Below the pieces are notes generated by a model, which was given only the letters and a program-made list of their open reading frames with translations, ran no database searches and was not told the origin of the DNA. From Ceratobasidium sp. AG-K (taxonomy: Eukaryota > Basidiomycota > Agaricomycetes > Cantharellales > Ceratobasidiaceae), in contig JAWNGF010000008.1 of assembly GCA_037039685.1 (NCBI GenBank), positions 2,170,001-2,234,000 of the forward strand: a stretch of DNA of 64,000 nt, given 5' to 3'. Positions within the stretch are counted from its first letter, which is position 1. Every line of letters starts with the position of its first letter. Of this stretch, positions 1 to 9,841 are shown in pieces. The translations under genes and the position numbers were made by a program.

Positions 1-2
1 TA

Positions 3-769
3 CACAATGACAATGGTATTCCGCAAGCTATTCAATGCTGTTTCCCGCCAGATGTAAATGCCCAACTCAGGAAGCAGTTCCAGAGGACTGTTCAGGGCGA
101 TCGGGGGTTCAAGGATTTTGCATGCAAGCTCAAGAAGCTCCAGCAGCAAATCATCAACATCTCTGACAAACAAGTCGCCCAGCGACTCTGGGACGGGGCT
201 CACAGGTACATAAGGATTGACTGGGCAAAGGCTGGCTATTCAGCTGAAGAGAACACAGTCACTGAACTCAAAGAGTCGGCTGTAAGGTTCAAAGCAGCTG
301 AAAAGATTCACTGGATAGAACAAAACAAAACAAATGAACACAAAGACCAATGCGATAAATACAAGTCGTACAACAATAAACCCAAGAACACATATGAAAC
401 AAACACAACACCAAAGAACCCCAACAACACATACAAACCAAAGGAAGAAGGGGATTGGGGAAATGGGAAGGCAAGGTTATTGCCAGAGAAGGCTGCCAAA
501 TACAGGGCGGCAGGCAAATGCTTCAACTGCTCCAAGGTCGGACACACAGTAAAGGACTGTGCAAAGCGGAACTCAGTCAAACCTAAGGGAATTGCAAGTT
601 CCTCAATCAGTTTCACATGCATACATGAACTGGAACAAGCACAGGATGGCGTACTCAAAGTGAACACCATAACAATTGAGGAAGTCACCAACTTGGACAC
701 ATACTCATACCAAGAAGGCCCTAAACAGAACCCTAAGACATTACTTGAGAAGATCTTGGACTTGGAGGT
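3..769 (+). pseudogene. Element A Gag (partial), CCHC zinc knuckle
   Basis: The frame starting at base 3 is open with no start codon in view, so the N-terminus lies outside the window. A retroviral-type zinc knuckle CFNCSKVGHTVKDC (C-x2-C-x4-H-x4-C), which binds nucleic acid in Gag, is encoded at about 528-569. Upstream is a charged helical stretch followed by an Asn/Thr/Lys-rich linker. The frame reads into the solo LTR and meets an artificial stop at 906; after removing 770-1180 it continues without a shift into the protease region at 1181. Confidence 0.8.
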
Positions 770-1175
770 TGTTGTGAGCCAGCTCACTCCATTGGACTTG
801 TCTTGCATCTTGCCCGTCTGTTCTTGTATGTGTTGTTCTGTTTGTGTTTTGTTTGTTATTTCCTATGCCACATTGCCACGTCCTTGTGGTTATTCAGTTA
901 CATTGTAATGTGGCTGTGCTTTGTATGAGTCATGACTGCCCGCACAGCATGACTCAGTCACTTTCTGAATATATATAGAGGACCAACAAGCCTGGTAACC
1001 CCAGCTTGTTTTGTCTTGTCAAAACATCCCTTTTGAGTGACACTTAGAACCACCCCTACCCTTTAGAGCCTACAGACACTTAAGTGTGTTGCAGTTCAAG
1101 AGGTCACTTAGGTCTTAGTGCCGTCCACTCTCCCTTGCGGCTTTTCTCATAGCCACTAAGAAGTAGCTTACAACA
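770..1175 (+). repeat. Solo LTR of the element B family in element A
   Basis: It starts TGTTGTGAGCC and ends CTTACAACA and is flanked by a perfect 5-bp duplication GAGGT (765-769 and 1176-1180). It is clearly related to the element B LTRs, sharing the TATATATA box, the following AGCTTGTTTTGT segment and the end region. With no internal sequence it is most simply the product of LTR-LTR recombination that removed a full element. It is 406 bp against 449 and 477 bp for the B LTRs. Confidence 0.93.
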
Positions 1176-1180
1176 GAGGT

Positions 1181-2615
1181 GTATGCAGTCAAGAAGGAGG
1201 TGAAACTGCCAATGGAATGGAATAGTGCTAAACCAAAGGATATGGAACAAAAGGTCCCAAGGCCCATTGTACTAGAGGTTTTAATTAATGGCAACCCTGC
1301 CTGAGCACTCTTAGACAGCAGCTCATTGGGCAACTTTGTGTCCACTATGTTGGCCGATCAGCTCAAGCTTAAGCGCTTGAGATTAGCTAAGCCAATACCT
1401 CTGCAAATGGCCATGTCGGGCTCAAAGAGTTTGATTAACTGGAGGGCGTATACACAGTTTCAGTACCAAGGAATTGACGAGGAACAATTGTTCAATGTAA
1501 TGAACATCAAAAGTTACAACCTAATCCTTGGAACTTCATTCTTATTCCAATATAAAGCCACATTTGGTATAAACCTGCCTAAAGTACATGTGGGAAGTGT
1601 AAAAGCAATGGAAATGAAGGGCGGAACTGTGATGACGATTGCGTTGATGGCAATGGAGATGTTGGAGGACAAGTTGGAGAAGGTTAGAGATATGCTAAGG
1701 AACAAATGTACAGACCTTTGTAAAACAGCTGCTGAAACACTGCTCCCCCCCTACCAAGTAATTAACCACTGGATACCTCTAATTGACAAGAACACTGTCT
1801 ATCCATGGCAAACATCGAGGTGTCCTGAGGCACTCAAGGACCAGTGGGAGAAGAAAAAGGACACATACATCCAGTCTGGACGATGGTCTTATGCCACGGG
1901 CAGGAATGCAACCCCCATGCTGTTTCTAGCAAAGAAAGGTGCTGAGGGAACCCAGTTATGGACTGTACTAGACAAGCAAGCGCAGAACAATAACACCCAC
2001 CAGATTGCATTGCCACTGCCCGACATACAAGATATATTATGGAGTGTACAACAATATAAATACAGGACGTTGATTGATGGAAAAGACACATATGAACAAA
2101 TTAGAGTCGAAAAGGAGGATGTACCTAAGACACTCTTTGTAACCCCTAATGGGAGAATGGTTAGTGAGGTAATGCAACAAGGTGACACCAATGCCAGTGC
2201 GACTTACCAATTGCTGATGAATGTACTGTTGGAGAAGGGGTGTGGCAAATATTGGGATGTGTTCCTAGTTGACATAATTGTTTACACAGACATGGTGGAA
2301 GAACACGTACAGTGTGTAAAGGAGTTATTTGAGATCCTAAGGCAGGAAAAGGTATACCTAAGTCCAAAGAAAATGCAGTTTCTTGTACCTGACCTGCATA
2401 TACTCAGACATTACATAGATGCTGAAGGTATTCAGATGGACCCCAATAAAGTTGACAGTGTGCTGAAATGGAAAGTGCCAACAACAAAGGAACAGGTAAC
2501 GGTGTTTAAGGGCACCGTGGGGTATCTCACACCTAACTGCAAAGGAATTGGGGTGCTAATGGGGGTTCTTGTGCAGCGATCAGCGAGCACTAAAGTTTGG
2601 AACTGGGATCACACG
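1181..2615 (+). pseudogene. Element A Pol, N-terminal part: protease and reverse transcriptase
   Basis: A retropepsin-like stretch (LLDSSSLGNF, where DTG/DSG is usual) lies near 1308-1337, directly after an in-frame TGA at 1302-1304. Reverse transcriptase follows, with recognisable fingers/palm motifs and the segment FLVDIIVYT at about 2262-2288. There the conserved Y-x-D-D is degraded and the first catalytic Asp has become Val. The frame ends where element B begins (WNWDHT up to 2615) and resumes at 9842 as AQRAFKEVE, a typical RT/RNase H connection. It is inactive by these changes. Confidence 0.85.
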
Positions 2616-3064
2616 TGTTGTAAGCTTCTTCGTGGTGGCTATGAGACAAGCCGCAGTGGAGAGTGGACAGCACTAAGACCTAAGTGACCTCTTGAACTGC
2701 AACACACTTAAGTGTCTGTAGGCTCTTGAGGGTAGGGGTGGTTCAAAGTGTCACTCAAGTGGGATGTTTGACAAGACAAAACAAGCTGGGGTTACCAGGC
2801 TTGTTGGTCCTCTATATATATTCAAGAAGTGGCTGAGTCATACAAAGTGCAGCCACAAGAGTCATAGCAGTCTACCAAACAGGATTGTCCAAGTGAGTCA
2901 TGCTGTATGAACAGACATGACTTGTAAAAGGCACAGCCGCGTTACACAATGTAACAGGATAACCACAAGAAGGTGGCAACGCGGCAAACAGGAAAGTGAC
3001 ACAAAGAAGCAAACAGGCGGGCAAGACAACAGACGAGTCCGATGGAGTGAGTTGGCTCACGACA
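2616..3064 (-). repeat. Element B 3' LTR
   Basis: This 449-bp LTR reads TGTTGTAAGCTTC on the + strand at its outer end and finishes GGCTCACGACA. It aligns along its whole length with the 9360-9836 copy apart from one 28-bp tandem duplication present only in the other copy. It holds the same TATATATA box and AGCTTGTTTTGT start-site segment. Confidence 0.95.
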
Positions 3065-3077
3065 TTACTCCCCCCTA
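3065..3077 (-). other. Element B polypurine tract
   Basis: On the minus strand a purine-rich run ending GGGGGGAGTAA abuts the 3' LTR. This is the usual site of plus-strand DNA priming in LTR retrotransposons. C, D1, D2 and E have a similar G-run at the same place. Confidence 0.75.
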
Positions 3078-3105
3078 GGAGTCCGTTTGGGGGACCTGAA
3101 TGGAC

Positions 3106-3870
3106 CTACTGTACTGCACAGTCCTTTCCCTTCTGTAGCATATATTCTTCCAACCCTTCTTTGTCCTCCAAGGTCAGGTCAATGGGATTGAAGACGGTAT
3201 TCCCCAGCTTGTCTGAGAACTTTTCCCACTCTTCCCAAGTCTCCTCCTTCAACCAATCCACCTTGGACCAGTCCAAAACCCTCTTCTGGGCCTCCACAAA
3301 ATTCTTGTCCCACTGTCGTACATCCGGCTCTGCCTCCTTCCATGCTGACACGTTGGTCTCCTCCTTCCTCCACCAGTAGGGTTCCCATTCAATCTTCTCC
3401 TTCTGGTATCTCCCCCTCTCCATTCTCCAGTTGCTCAGGTCCTTCTTGTAATTGGCGTCCCAAGCATTGTTCCACCTGGGTCGGAGTGTTGGTGGTCTTC
3501 CGTCATAACCCGGGACCCATTTGCTTGAGTATGCTCCCTCCTGCCCCCATTCAACGACTCCAAGCATGTGGGTGGACAGGAGGACGACCTCCGAGACCTG
3601 GAACGCTGTGCATCCTCGACAAACAAAGATGTCCTTTTGTAGGAGTTGCATGCGTGTTGGCCATTTTTTTCCAACCCATTGGAATTCTCCCAGGTCCAAG
3701 TGTAGGATGTCGTCCGACGCCCTGAAGTGCATTCTTCCCAAGCTTTGTTGCAACCTCTTGAAGACATAGAGGGCGGCCCCACTGTCGAGAACCCTTGCTG
3801 TGGCAAAGGCCGGTCCTTCAAGGACACGGACCAGGTTGTTGGAGATTGTGGAACGGGTGACGGCAGGCAT
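3106..3870 (-). CDS. Element B ORF3: post-integrase accessory protein, function unknown
   Basis: The frame opens with ATG at 3870, inside the C-terminal end of pol in another frame, and runs 254 codons to a stop at 3106; the frame itself is open further up to 3939. I recognise no known family. The middle has a Cys pair (FVCRGC) after a Trp-containing stretch, closely resembling YYCRGC in element C ORF3. The C-terminal half is unusually rich in Trp and charged residues and looks helical. Near the end is PIDLTLED, which resembles a SUMO-interacting motif. Unlike pol of the same element it has no internal stop. Its presence in several element families suggests a real product; an env role is not supported because no signal peptide or membrane segment is visible. 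Confidence 0.6.
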   Translation of the reverse strand: MPAVTRSTISNNLVRVLEGPAFATARVLDSGAALYVFKRLQQSLGRMHFRASDDILHLDLGEFQWVGKKWPTRMQLLQKDIFVCRGCTAFQVSEVVLLSTHMLGVVEWGQEGAYSSKWVPGYDGRPPTLRPRWNNAWDANYKKDLSNWRMERGRYQKEKIEWEPYWWRKEETNVSAWKEAEPDVRQWDKNFVEAQKRVLDWSKVDWLKEETWEEWEKFSDKLGNTVFNPIDLTLEDKEGLEEYMLQKGKDCAVQ

Positions 3871-6800
3871 TGTTGGAAGCAGAAAAGGTTTAGGGTGTGG
3901 AGTGTGTAGAGCGAGTTGGATAATGAGCAAGTTTTGCAAGATGGGTTGTTGCTGTGTTGGGCTCTTCCTTTTATACTGCGTGATTTGTAATTTGATGGTA
4001 GAGGCGCCTCAGGGAAATCCCTTTTAAACTTCCTCATGATTGTTCCGAGATGTCCAAAGTCTTCTGCCCGTTGTTCTGTGTCTTCTTTTGAATCGTATCC
4101 CTTCCATCTGACCCTGTAGAATAACCCGTCCTTTGTTTCCTTCCAATCTACAATCCTTTCTACCTCATATTGTTCCTCCCCTTCCTTTGTTATGATCGGC
4201 AGAGGTTGGGGTTGGTTTCTGTGGAAGTTATTGTCCAGTTTGTAAGGGCTTAGTAGGTCACTGTGGAGTACAGGGTGTATTTTCATAGATTTTGGGAGTT
4301 CCAACTTGTAAGCATGGCTCGAAATGACTTTCTTGATCTTGAACAGGCCATATTTCCTGTTGTCCAATTTCTTGTTGGGACAATCCGTCTTTACATTTTG
4401 TCCAAAGAGCCAGACCAGCTCCCCTTCCATGTACTTGGGTGCATGTTCAGTTACGGTTTTTTCCCTGTGCCATTCCATTGCTGCTTTTGCTTTGTCCCAG
4501 ACCCTTTGCCAGTTGTTTGCTTTTGTGTTTGCCTCAGGTACTGCTGTTTCTTCTTTTGAGACGTTCCACAGAGGTTCTTTGCTGTTTACAATTTCAAAAG
4601 GGGTCTTTCCGGTGATTCCATGCCTCTGGTTATTGTAACAGAATTCCGCAATAGGCAAAAGCTTGGCCCAATTGTCCTGTTGGTAGTTTACAAAGGTGCG
4701 TAACCATGCTTTGATCCATTGGTTTATCCGTTCCATTATTCCGTTGGTTTGGGGATGGTATGCTGTGCGGAAGCTTGGAGCTATGTTGATCTTCTCATAC
4801 AGAGCCTTGAGGAATTTGCTGTTAAATGTTGTTCCTCTGTCCGATACTGTGCTTTGAGGGAAACCGTGTAACTTCCATACATTCTTTAAGAAAAGTTTGG
4901 CAAGTTGATCTGCTGTTGTTGCTTCCTTACAGGGTATGAAGTGTGCCATATGGGAAAATCAATCTACAACCACCAATATGCTGTCATTTCCTTTTGATTT
5001 TGGTAGTTTGACAATGAAGTCATACGCAATGTCTTCCCATGGTCCCCCAGGAATCTCTAGGGCCTTGAGGGGTACCTGTGTTTTTGTGTCCTTTGCTCTT
5101 TGACATTGCTCGCACGAATCCACGTATTTGTTCACAGAGGTCTTGAGTCCCGGCCAGTAGTATCTTCTTGAAATGAGTTCCAACGTTTGTGCATGCCCCT
5201 GGTGACCTGCTATTGGAGAATCATGGTGTATCCTCATAATTTTCAACCTGGTATCCTTGCCTTCTGGAATATAGATTTTTCCATTGACCCAGAGAAGGTC
5301 CTCTTCAAAAGTGTAGTTTCTAATTCCTTGTTGCACTGATCTTGGAAGGTCCCCCTTTTTTTTGCAGAGTTCTATTATTTGGTTAATGCTCTTGTCTTCT
5401 GCTTGAGCTTCCTTGATGTCTGCAATGATATCAAACTTCATCTTGCTGGCAAACCCTCCGAATTGTTCTTCCCTGATCATCACTTGTTCTGCCGTTGGGA
5501 TATCATTGTGATTGCTTCTTCTGGATAATAGGTCTGGTTTTGTTGACAGGGTTCCTGGTCGATAAACAATTTCAAAGTTGTAGGAGGCGAGAATCTGATG
5601 CCATCGAGCGTGTCTTTGGTTAAAGGTAGTAGCTGACTTCCAGAACTGTAGGTTGCGGTAATTGGTGTAAACTGTGATTGGCTCCCTTGTTCCCTCTAAA
5701 TTTAGTTGCCAATGCTTTAGTGATTCTATAATTGCCATCAGTTCCTTGTTGTGCACGTTGTAGTTCATCTGTGCTTGATTGAATGATTTTGATAGGAACG
5801 CAATAGGGTGCAGGTAGCTGTTGTCCGGTCTTTGTGAGAGAATTGCTCCCATAGCCACGCTGCTTGCATCAGTTTCTAGTATGAAGGGTTTCTCCGGATT
5901 AGGGTGTCATAGTGTTGGCTCCTTGCATATTTCTGTCTTAAGGTTGTCAAAGGCTTCTTGTTGTTCCATATCCCATTTCCACTTTTGGTCCTTTCTTGTC
6001 AGGATGGTTAAGGGTTTGGCCAGTCTGCTGAAGGTTGGCACAAATCGTCTGTAGAAGTTTGCAAATCCTAAGAATGCTTGCACCTGTTTGACTGTTCTCA
6101 GTTCCTTCCATTCTTTGATAGCTTTGACCTTCTCCTCCTGCATTGATATTCCTTCTTTGCTGATGTTGATGCCTGTATACACCAGTTTCTTCACAAAGAA
6201 TTCGCACTTGGGAAGTTTTGCGAATAGGTTGTTTTCCAGAAGGATTTTGAGAACCTTTTGTACATCTTCCACATGTTGGTTGCAATCTTTGGAGAAGACA
6301 AATATGTCATCAATGTATACAATGACACAAATATCCATAAGGTCGTGGAAGATATGGTTCATGTACCATTGGAATGTTGCTGGGGCGTTCTTCAGTCCAA
6401 AGGGCATGACGACGTACTCGAATAATCCTTCCTTGGTTTGGAAAGCTGTTTTCCATTCATTGCCTTCCTTTATTCTGATGTTGTTGAATCCCATGCGCAG
6501 GTCTATCTTAGAGAAGATCTTTGCATCCTTGATTTTGTCCAGAAGATCCTCCATCAGTGGCATGGGAAACCAATCATCTCTGGTGATCTTGTTCATAGGG
6601 CCAAAATGTTGGACCAATCTAAGTTCCCTAGGTCCGTCTGGGTTCTTGGGATCTTGTCCTTTTTTGACAAAGAAGGTTGCTGTGGCTACTGGTGACTTGC
6701 TTGGGCGGATTTTTCCAGCCTCTAATTCTTCATCAAGGTATTTCCTGAGGGCAATAGATTCCGCTGGGGATAGAGGAATGGGTCTAGCCGGTTTGGGAAG

Positions 6801-7490
6801 TTCTGCCCCTTCTATTAGGTTGATGGAGCAGTTGTAGGGTCAATGGTCTGGAACGCGTTTGAATTTCTCTTTGTCAAAGACTTCTGCAAAGTCTTTGAAT
6901 TCTTCCGGTATGTCTTCCATTTTGGCAGCTCTTCCAATAATAGTGTTCAGTCGCCATGAGATTGTTTTTGATTGCCAATTGATGTCAGGGTTGGCTTCTT
7001 CTAACCATCCTAGTCCCAGGATTATGTCTGTTTCTCCAGTAGGCATAGCAAAGAAACTTTGTTGGAATTCCTTTCCCTCAAGGTCAAATTTTAAATCTGC
7101 CTTGAACCGAATTTGGTGTGTTAATTCCTTCCCTTGGATTCCAATAACCTTTCGTGGTGTTGGGAGTTCTTTTAGTATAATATTGTTTCTTTGAGCCCAT
7201 GTGATGTCGATAAAGTTCTTTGAGGCTCCTGAATCAATGAGGGTGGCAACAGGTTCTGTGATTCCAGTAATGTTGGTGTAAACAATTGTTGATTTGCCAG
7301 TTGCTCTAAAGTACATTGTTTCCATTACTGGTTCCTTGGTCTCTCCACACACAGTTAGAGGGAGACCCCTTCTTTTCCCAAATCTTCTGTGATTGTAGCC
7401 TCCCTTCCCTTTATGCTGGGTTTGGTTGTTATCCACTCCTTGGATGAGCATTTGAGTGAACGGTGGCCTTCTTGGCTGCACTTCAGACAT
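3435..7490 (-). pseudogene. Element B Pol: protease, RT, RNase H, integrase, chromodomain
   Basis: One frame runs from the ATG at 7490 to 3435, broken by TGA at 6840, 5907 and 4959. In order: retropepsin (LIDSGASKNF, about 7250-7221); RT with an intact YIDD near 6320; RNase H (LETDAS intact, but the TDHKNL-type motif reads TNYRNL, losing an Asp); integrase HHCC zinc finger (C-x2-C at about 5120) and catalytic core (YDFIVKLP, VSDRGTTF, ERINQW); and a chromodomain around 4170-4000 (YEVERIVDW, RVRWKGY). The chromodomain suggests integration targeted to modified histones, as known for chromoviruses. The C-terminal 0.4 kb overlaps ORF3. Gag overlaps the pol start by 136 bp. Confidence 0.92.
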
Positions 7491-9175
7491 CGGTTTGATG
7501 TTATTCTAGCCTTGTATACTTCGTCTGGAAGTCGCTTTGTAGAGGCTTGCCCTGTGGTGGTTGTTTGGGGTGTTTTCTTTCCAGTGGATGCCTTGATCTG
7601 TTTCAATTTTTGGTTGATGGAGATTGCAAGAGTGATCCATTGATCAAGGTTAAGGTGTCTTTCAGTTCCGTCCTTGTTGATAAGGGATAGCTCGAATTGT
7701 GCCATTTCTGTTTTGATTTCCGGCTTGAGTCCCTCCTTGAATTGGTTGATAAGAGCTTCCTCTCCCCAGTTGACGTCGATCATGTGGAAGCGGAATTCCG
7801 TTGCTTAATTTGCTACTGAGTTGATTTGTTTGCTTTTACGGATGTCGGCTTCCGCCTTGGCCTTCTTGTTAGGGTTGCTAAATTGTTCCATGAAGTGCGA
7901 CTTGAATGTTTCCCATGACATGAGGTTTGGGTCAGGTACTCCATTGTTCATGGATTGGAGCAGCACTTGGGCCCAATGTGTGGCGGATCTGTTATCCAAT
8001 TTAAAATTGGCTAGCGCTTCTCTAATCCGTTCTTGTCCCAAGCTGTATTGGTCACCCAACCTGACAAAGTAGCTCTCCATCTGGGTGATGAACATTTCTG
8101 CTCCTTCTCCTTTCTTCCCGTCAAAAGCTTCTGGTCTAATTACTTTTGGACACCTATTTTCCCTTCTGTTGTCAGGGTTTTCAGAAAGCTGACATAGCCT
8201 TTGTTCCAATTTGTCAATCCTGGTTGATTCTGCTTCGGGGTGGGGAGGTGATACAGCATGTAGGGATGCTTCATCCATCTGTTTGCGCATGTTGTTGATT
8301 GTTTCTTGCATAGTGTTAATTTGTCTGATTCCGATCCTTCCGTCTCCCCTTAGCCCTTCTAGTCCTTGGGTGACTGCCTCGTTCCAGGCTAACTGTGCCT
8401 GTCTTGTGGTGTTAAGATCCTCCTGTACATTGTTTACCAATCCTTGTGTGTTTGTGACTTCGTTTCTTAGACGGATTATGTCTTGCCCAACCAGGAAGCT
8501 GTTGTGTTCACTATTTTGTGCAGCAGTAAGGATTTCTGTCAGGGTTCCTTGTAGGTTGTTGAGGGAATTGTTGAAGATTTGTTGGTTGTTAGCCAACACT
8601 TGGGTAGATTGTTCTAACCTGTTGAGTCTTCTATCAATTGTTATCCTCATTCCATCAATAATCCTTAAGAGTGCGTTGTGCCTTCCAAGGTGAAGATTGT
8701 CAAGGTCATCAAGATTGTTAATCATAGTCCTACTGCTGGAACTAGAACTTGAGCTGGGAATCCCAGGGACGTCTTGGCCTTTGGTTGCTGTTGCTTGCTG
8801 TGAATACCCTTGTGGTACATATGGCAGTGCTGGGTTGACTGGTGTCATGGCCTGAGAGCTTATTGGGATCGGACTGGCATTGGTGATAGTTCCTGTTATC
8901 GGGGGTATTTGAGGAGTGTGGGAAATATGCGGTGTGGGAGGGGGTCTGATTGGAACAAGGGATACGCCCCCGTGAGCTTCAGGTTGAGGAGAAAAAAACT
9001 GTCTTCTGGGTCCTATAGGCCATAGTGTGCGTGATGGACCTGGAGTTGCGTTTGAGATAGGGATTTGGATAGTGACCGGTGTGGGGTTGTTGGTAATATC
9101 CCCTGGTCCTCTAGTAACAATGGTAGGTTCTTCTTGTATGACTGAAACATTCTTGGCGTTGAATGTTCCAGGCAT
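7355..9175 (-). pseudogene. Element B Gag with one in-frame stop
   Basis: The ATG at 9175 opens a frame of 456 codons to a TAA at 7805-7807; the same frame resumes at once and ends at 7355. The N-terminal third is Pro/Ser/Thr-rich, the middle is Gln/Asn-rich and helical with coiled-coil character, and then comes a capsid-like region. A CCHC knuckle (CLKCSQEGHRSLKC) lies near 7470. TAA is one C-to-T step from CAA. Gag packages element RNA into virus-like particles. It ends in a frame different from Pol. Confidence 0.85.
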
Positions 9176-9345
9176 AGAGGCTTGGCTTTGTGGGCAAGAC
9201 CTTGCTGGTCCTCCTGCCCATGCATGTGTAATATCCTGTTCATTGAGGGAACTTGTAGGTCTTGAGGCCCTACTTGGTCCTCTCCTTGTTGATAATGGCG
9301 TTGCAAGGTGTGATCATGCGTCCTCCTGAATGGACATGATTGTTA

Positions 9346-9357
9346 AGCTTGTTTTGT
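9346..9357 (-). promoter_or_regulatory. Element B primer-binding site, self-priming type
   Basis: Read on the minus strand, ACAAAACAAGCT begins two bases after the 5' LTR. It is the exact reverse complement of AGCTTGTTTTGT, which lies at the predicted transcript start in the LTR (9520-9531, minus). No match to a tRNA 3' end starting TGG is visible. This is the arrangement known from yeast Tf1, where the mRNA 5' end primes its own reverse transcription. Confidence 0.75.
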
Positions 9358-9359
9358 AA

Positions 9360-9836
9360 TGTCATAAGCTTCTTTGTGGTGGCTATGAGACAAGCCGCGG
9401 TGGAGAGTGGACGGCACTAAGACCTAAGTGACCTCTTGAACCGCAACACACTTAAGTGTCTGTAGGCTCTTGAGGGTAGGGGTGGTTCAAAGTGTCACTC
9501 AAGTGGGATGTTTGACGAGACAAAACAAGCTGGGGTTACCAGGCTTGTTGGTCCTCTATATATATTCAAGAGGTGGCCGAGTCATACAAAGTGCAGCCAC
9601 AAGAGTCATAGCAGTCTACCAAACAGGAGTGTCCAAGTGAGTCATGCTGTATGAACAGACATGACTCGTAAAAGGCACAGCTGCGTTACACAATGTAACA
9701 GGATAACCACAAGAAGGTGGCAATGCAGCAAACAGGAAAGTGACACAAGGAAGCAAACAGACGGGTGAGACAACAGACAAGCAAACAGATGGGCGAGACA
9801 ACAGACGAGTCTGATGGAGTGAGTTGGCTCACAACA
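9360..9836 (-). repeat. Element B 5' LTR
   Basis: This 477-bp LTR has a TATATATA box at 9557-9564 (minus) and a predicted transcript start 33 nt on, at about 9531. It exceeds the 3' LTR by exactly 28 bp, explained by a tandem duplication of a 28-bp unit at about 9754-9809. Its outer end GGCTCACAACA abuts the ACACG target duplication. Confidence 0.95.
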
Positions 9837-9841
9837 ACACG

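Larger units (their letters stand above)
2616..9836 (-). mobile_element. Element B: full-length Ty3/gypsy chromodomain retrotransposon nested in A
   Basis: This 7221-bp element runs right to left: 5' LTR 9360-9836, PBS 9346-9357, gag, pol, ORF3, polypurine tract 3065-3077, 3' LTR 2616-3064. It is flanked by a perfect 5-bp target duplication ACACG (2611-2615 and 9837-9841). Its coding capacity is close to complete but is broken by four in-frame stops (7805, 6840, 5907, 4959), each explained by one C:G to T:A change from a plausible ancestral codon. Gag and Pol are in different frames, so a programmed frameshift or restart would have been needed. Confidence 0.97.

Noticed and set aside
308..808. 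Minus-strand ORF of 166 codons
   Set aside because: It is the antisense of element A gag and of the solo LTR; composition follows the sense strand.
3106..3870. ORF3 as a retroviral envelope gene
   Set aside because: No signal peptide, transmembrane segment or furin-like site is visible, and it overlaps pol instead of following it.
9346..9360. tRNA-primed PBS for element B
   Set aside because: The sequence after the LTR does not start TGG and I could not match it to a familiar tRNA 3' end, whereas a perfect 12-base match to the element's own transcript start exists.
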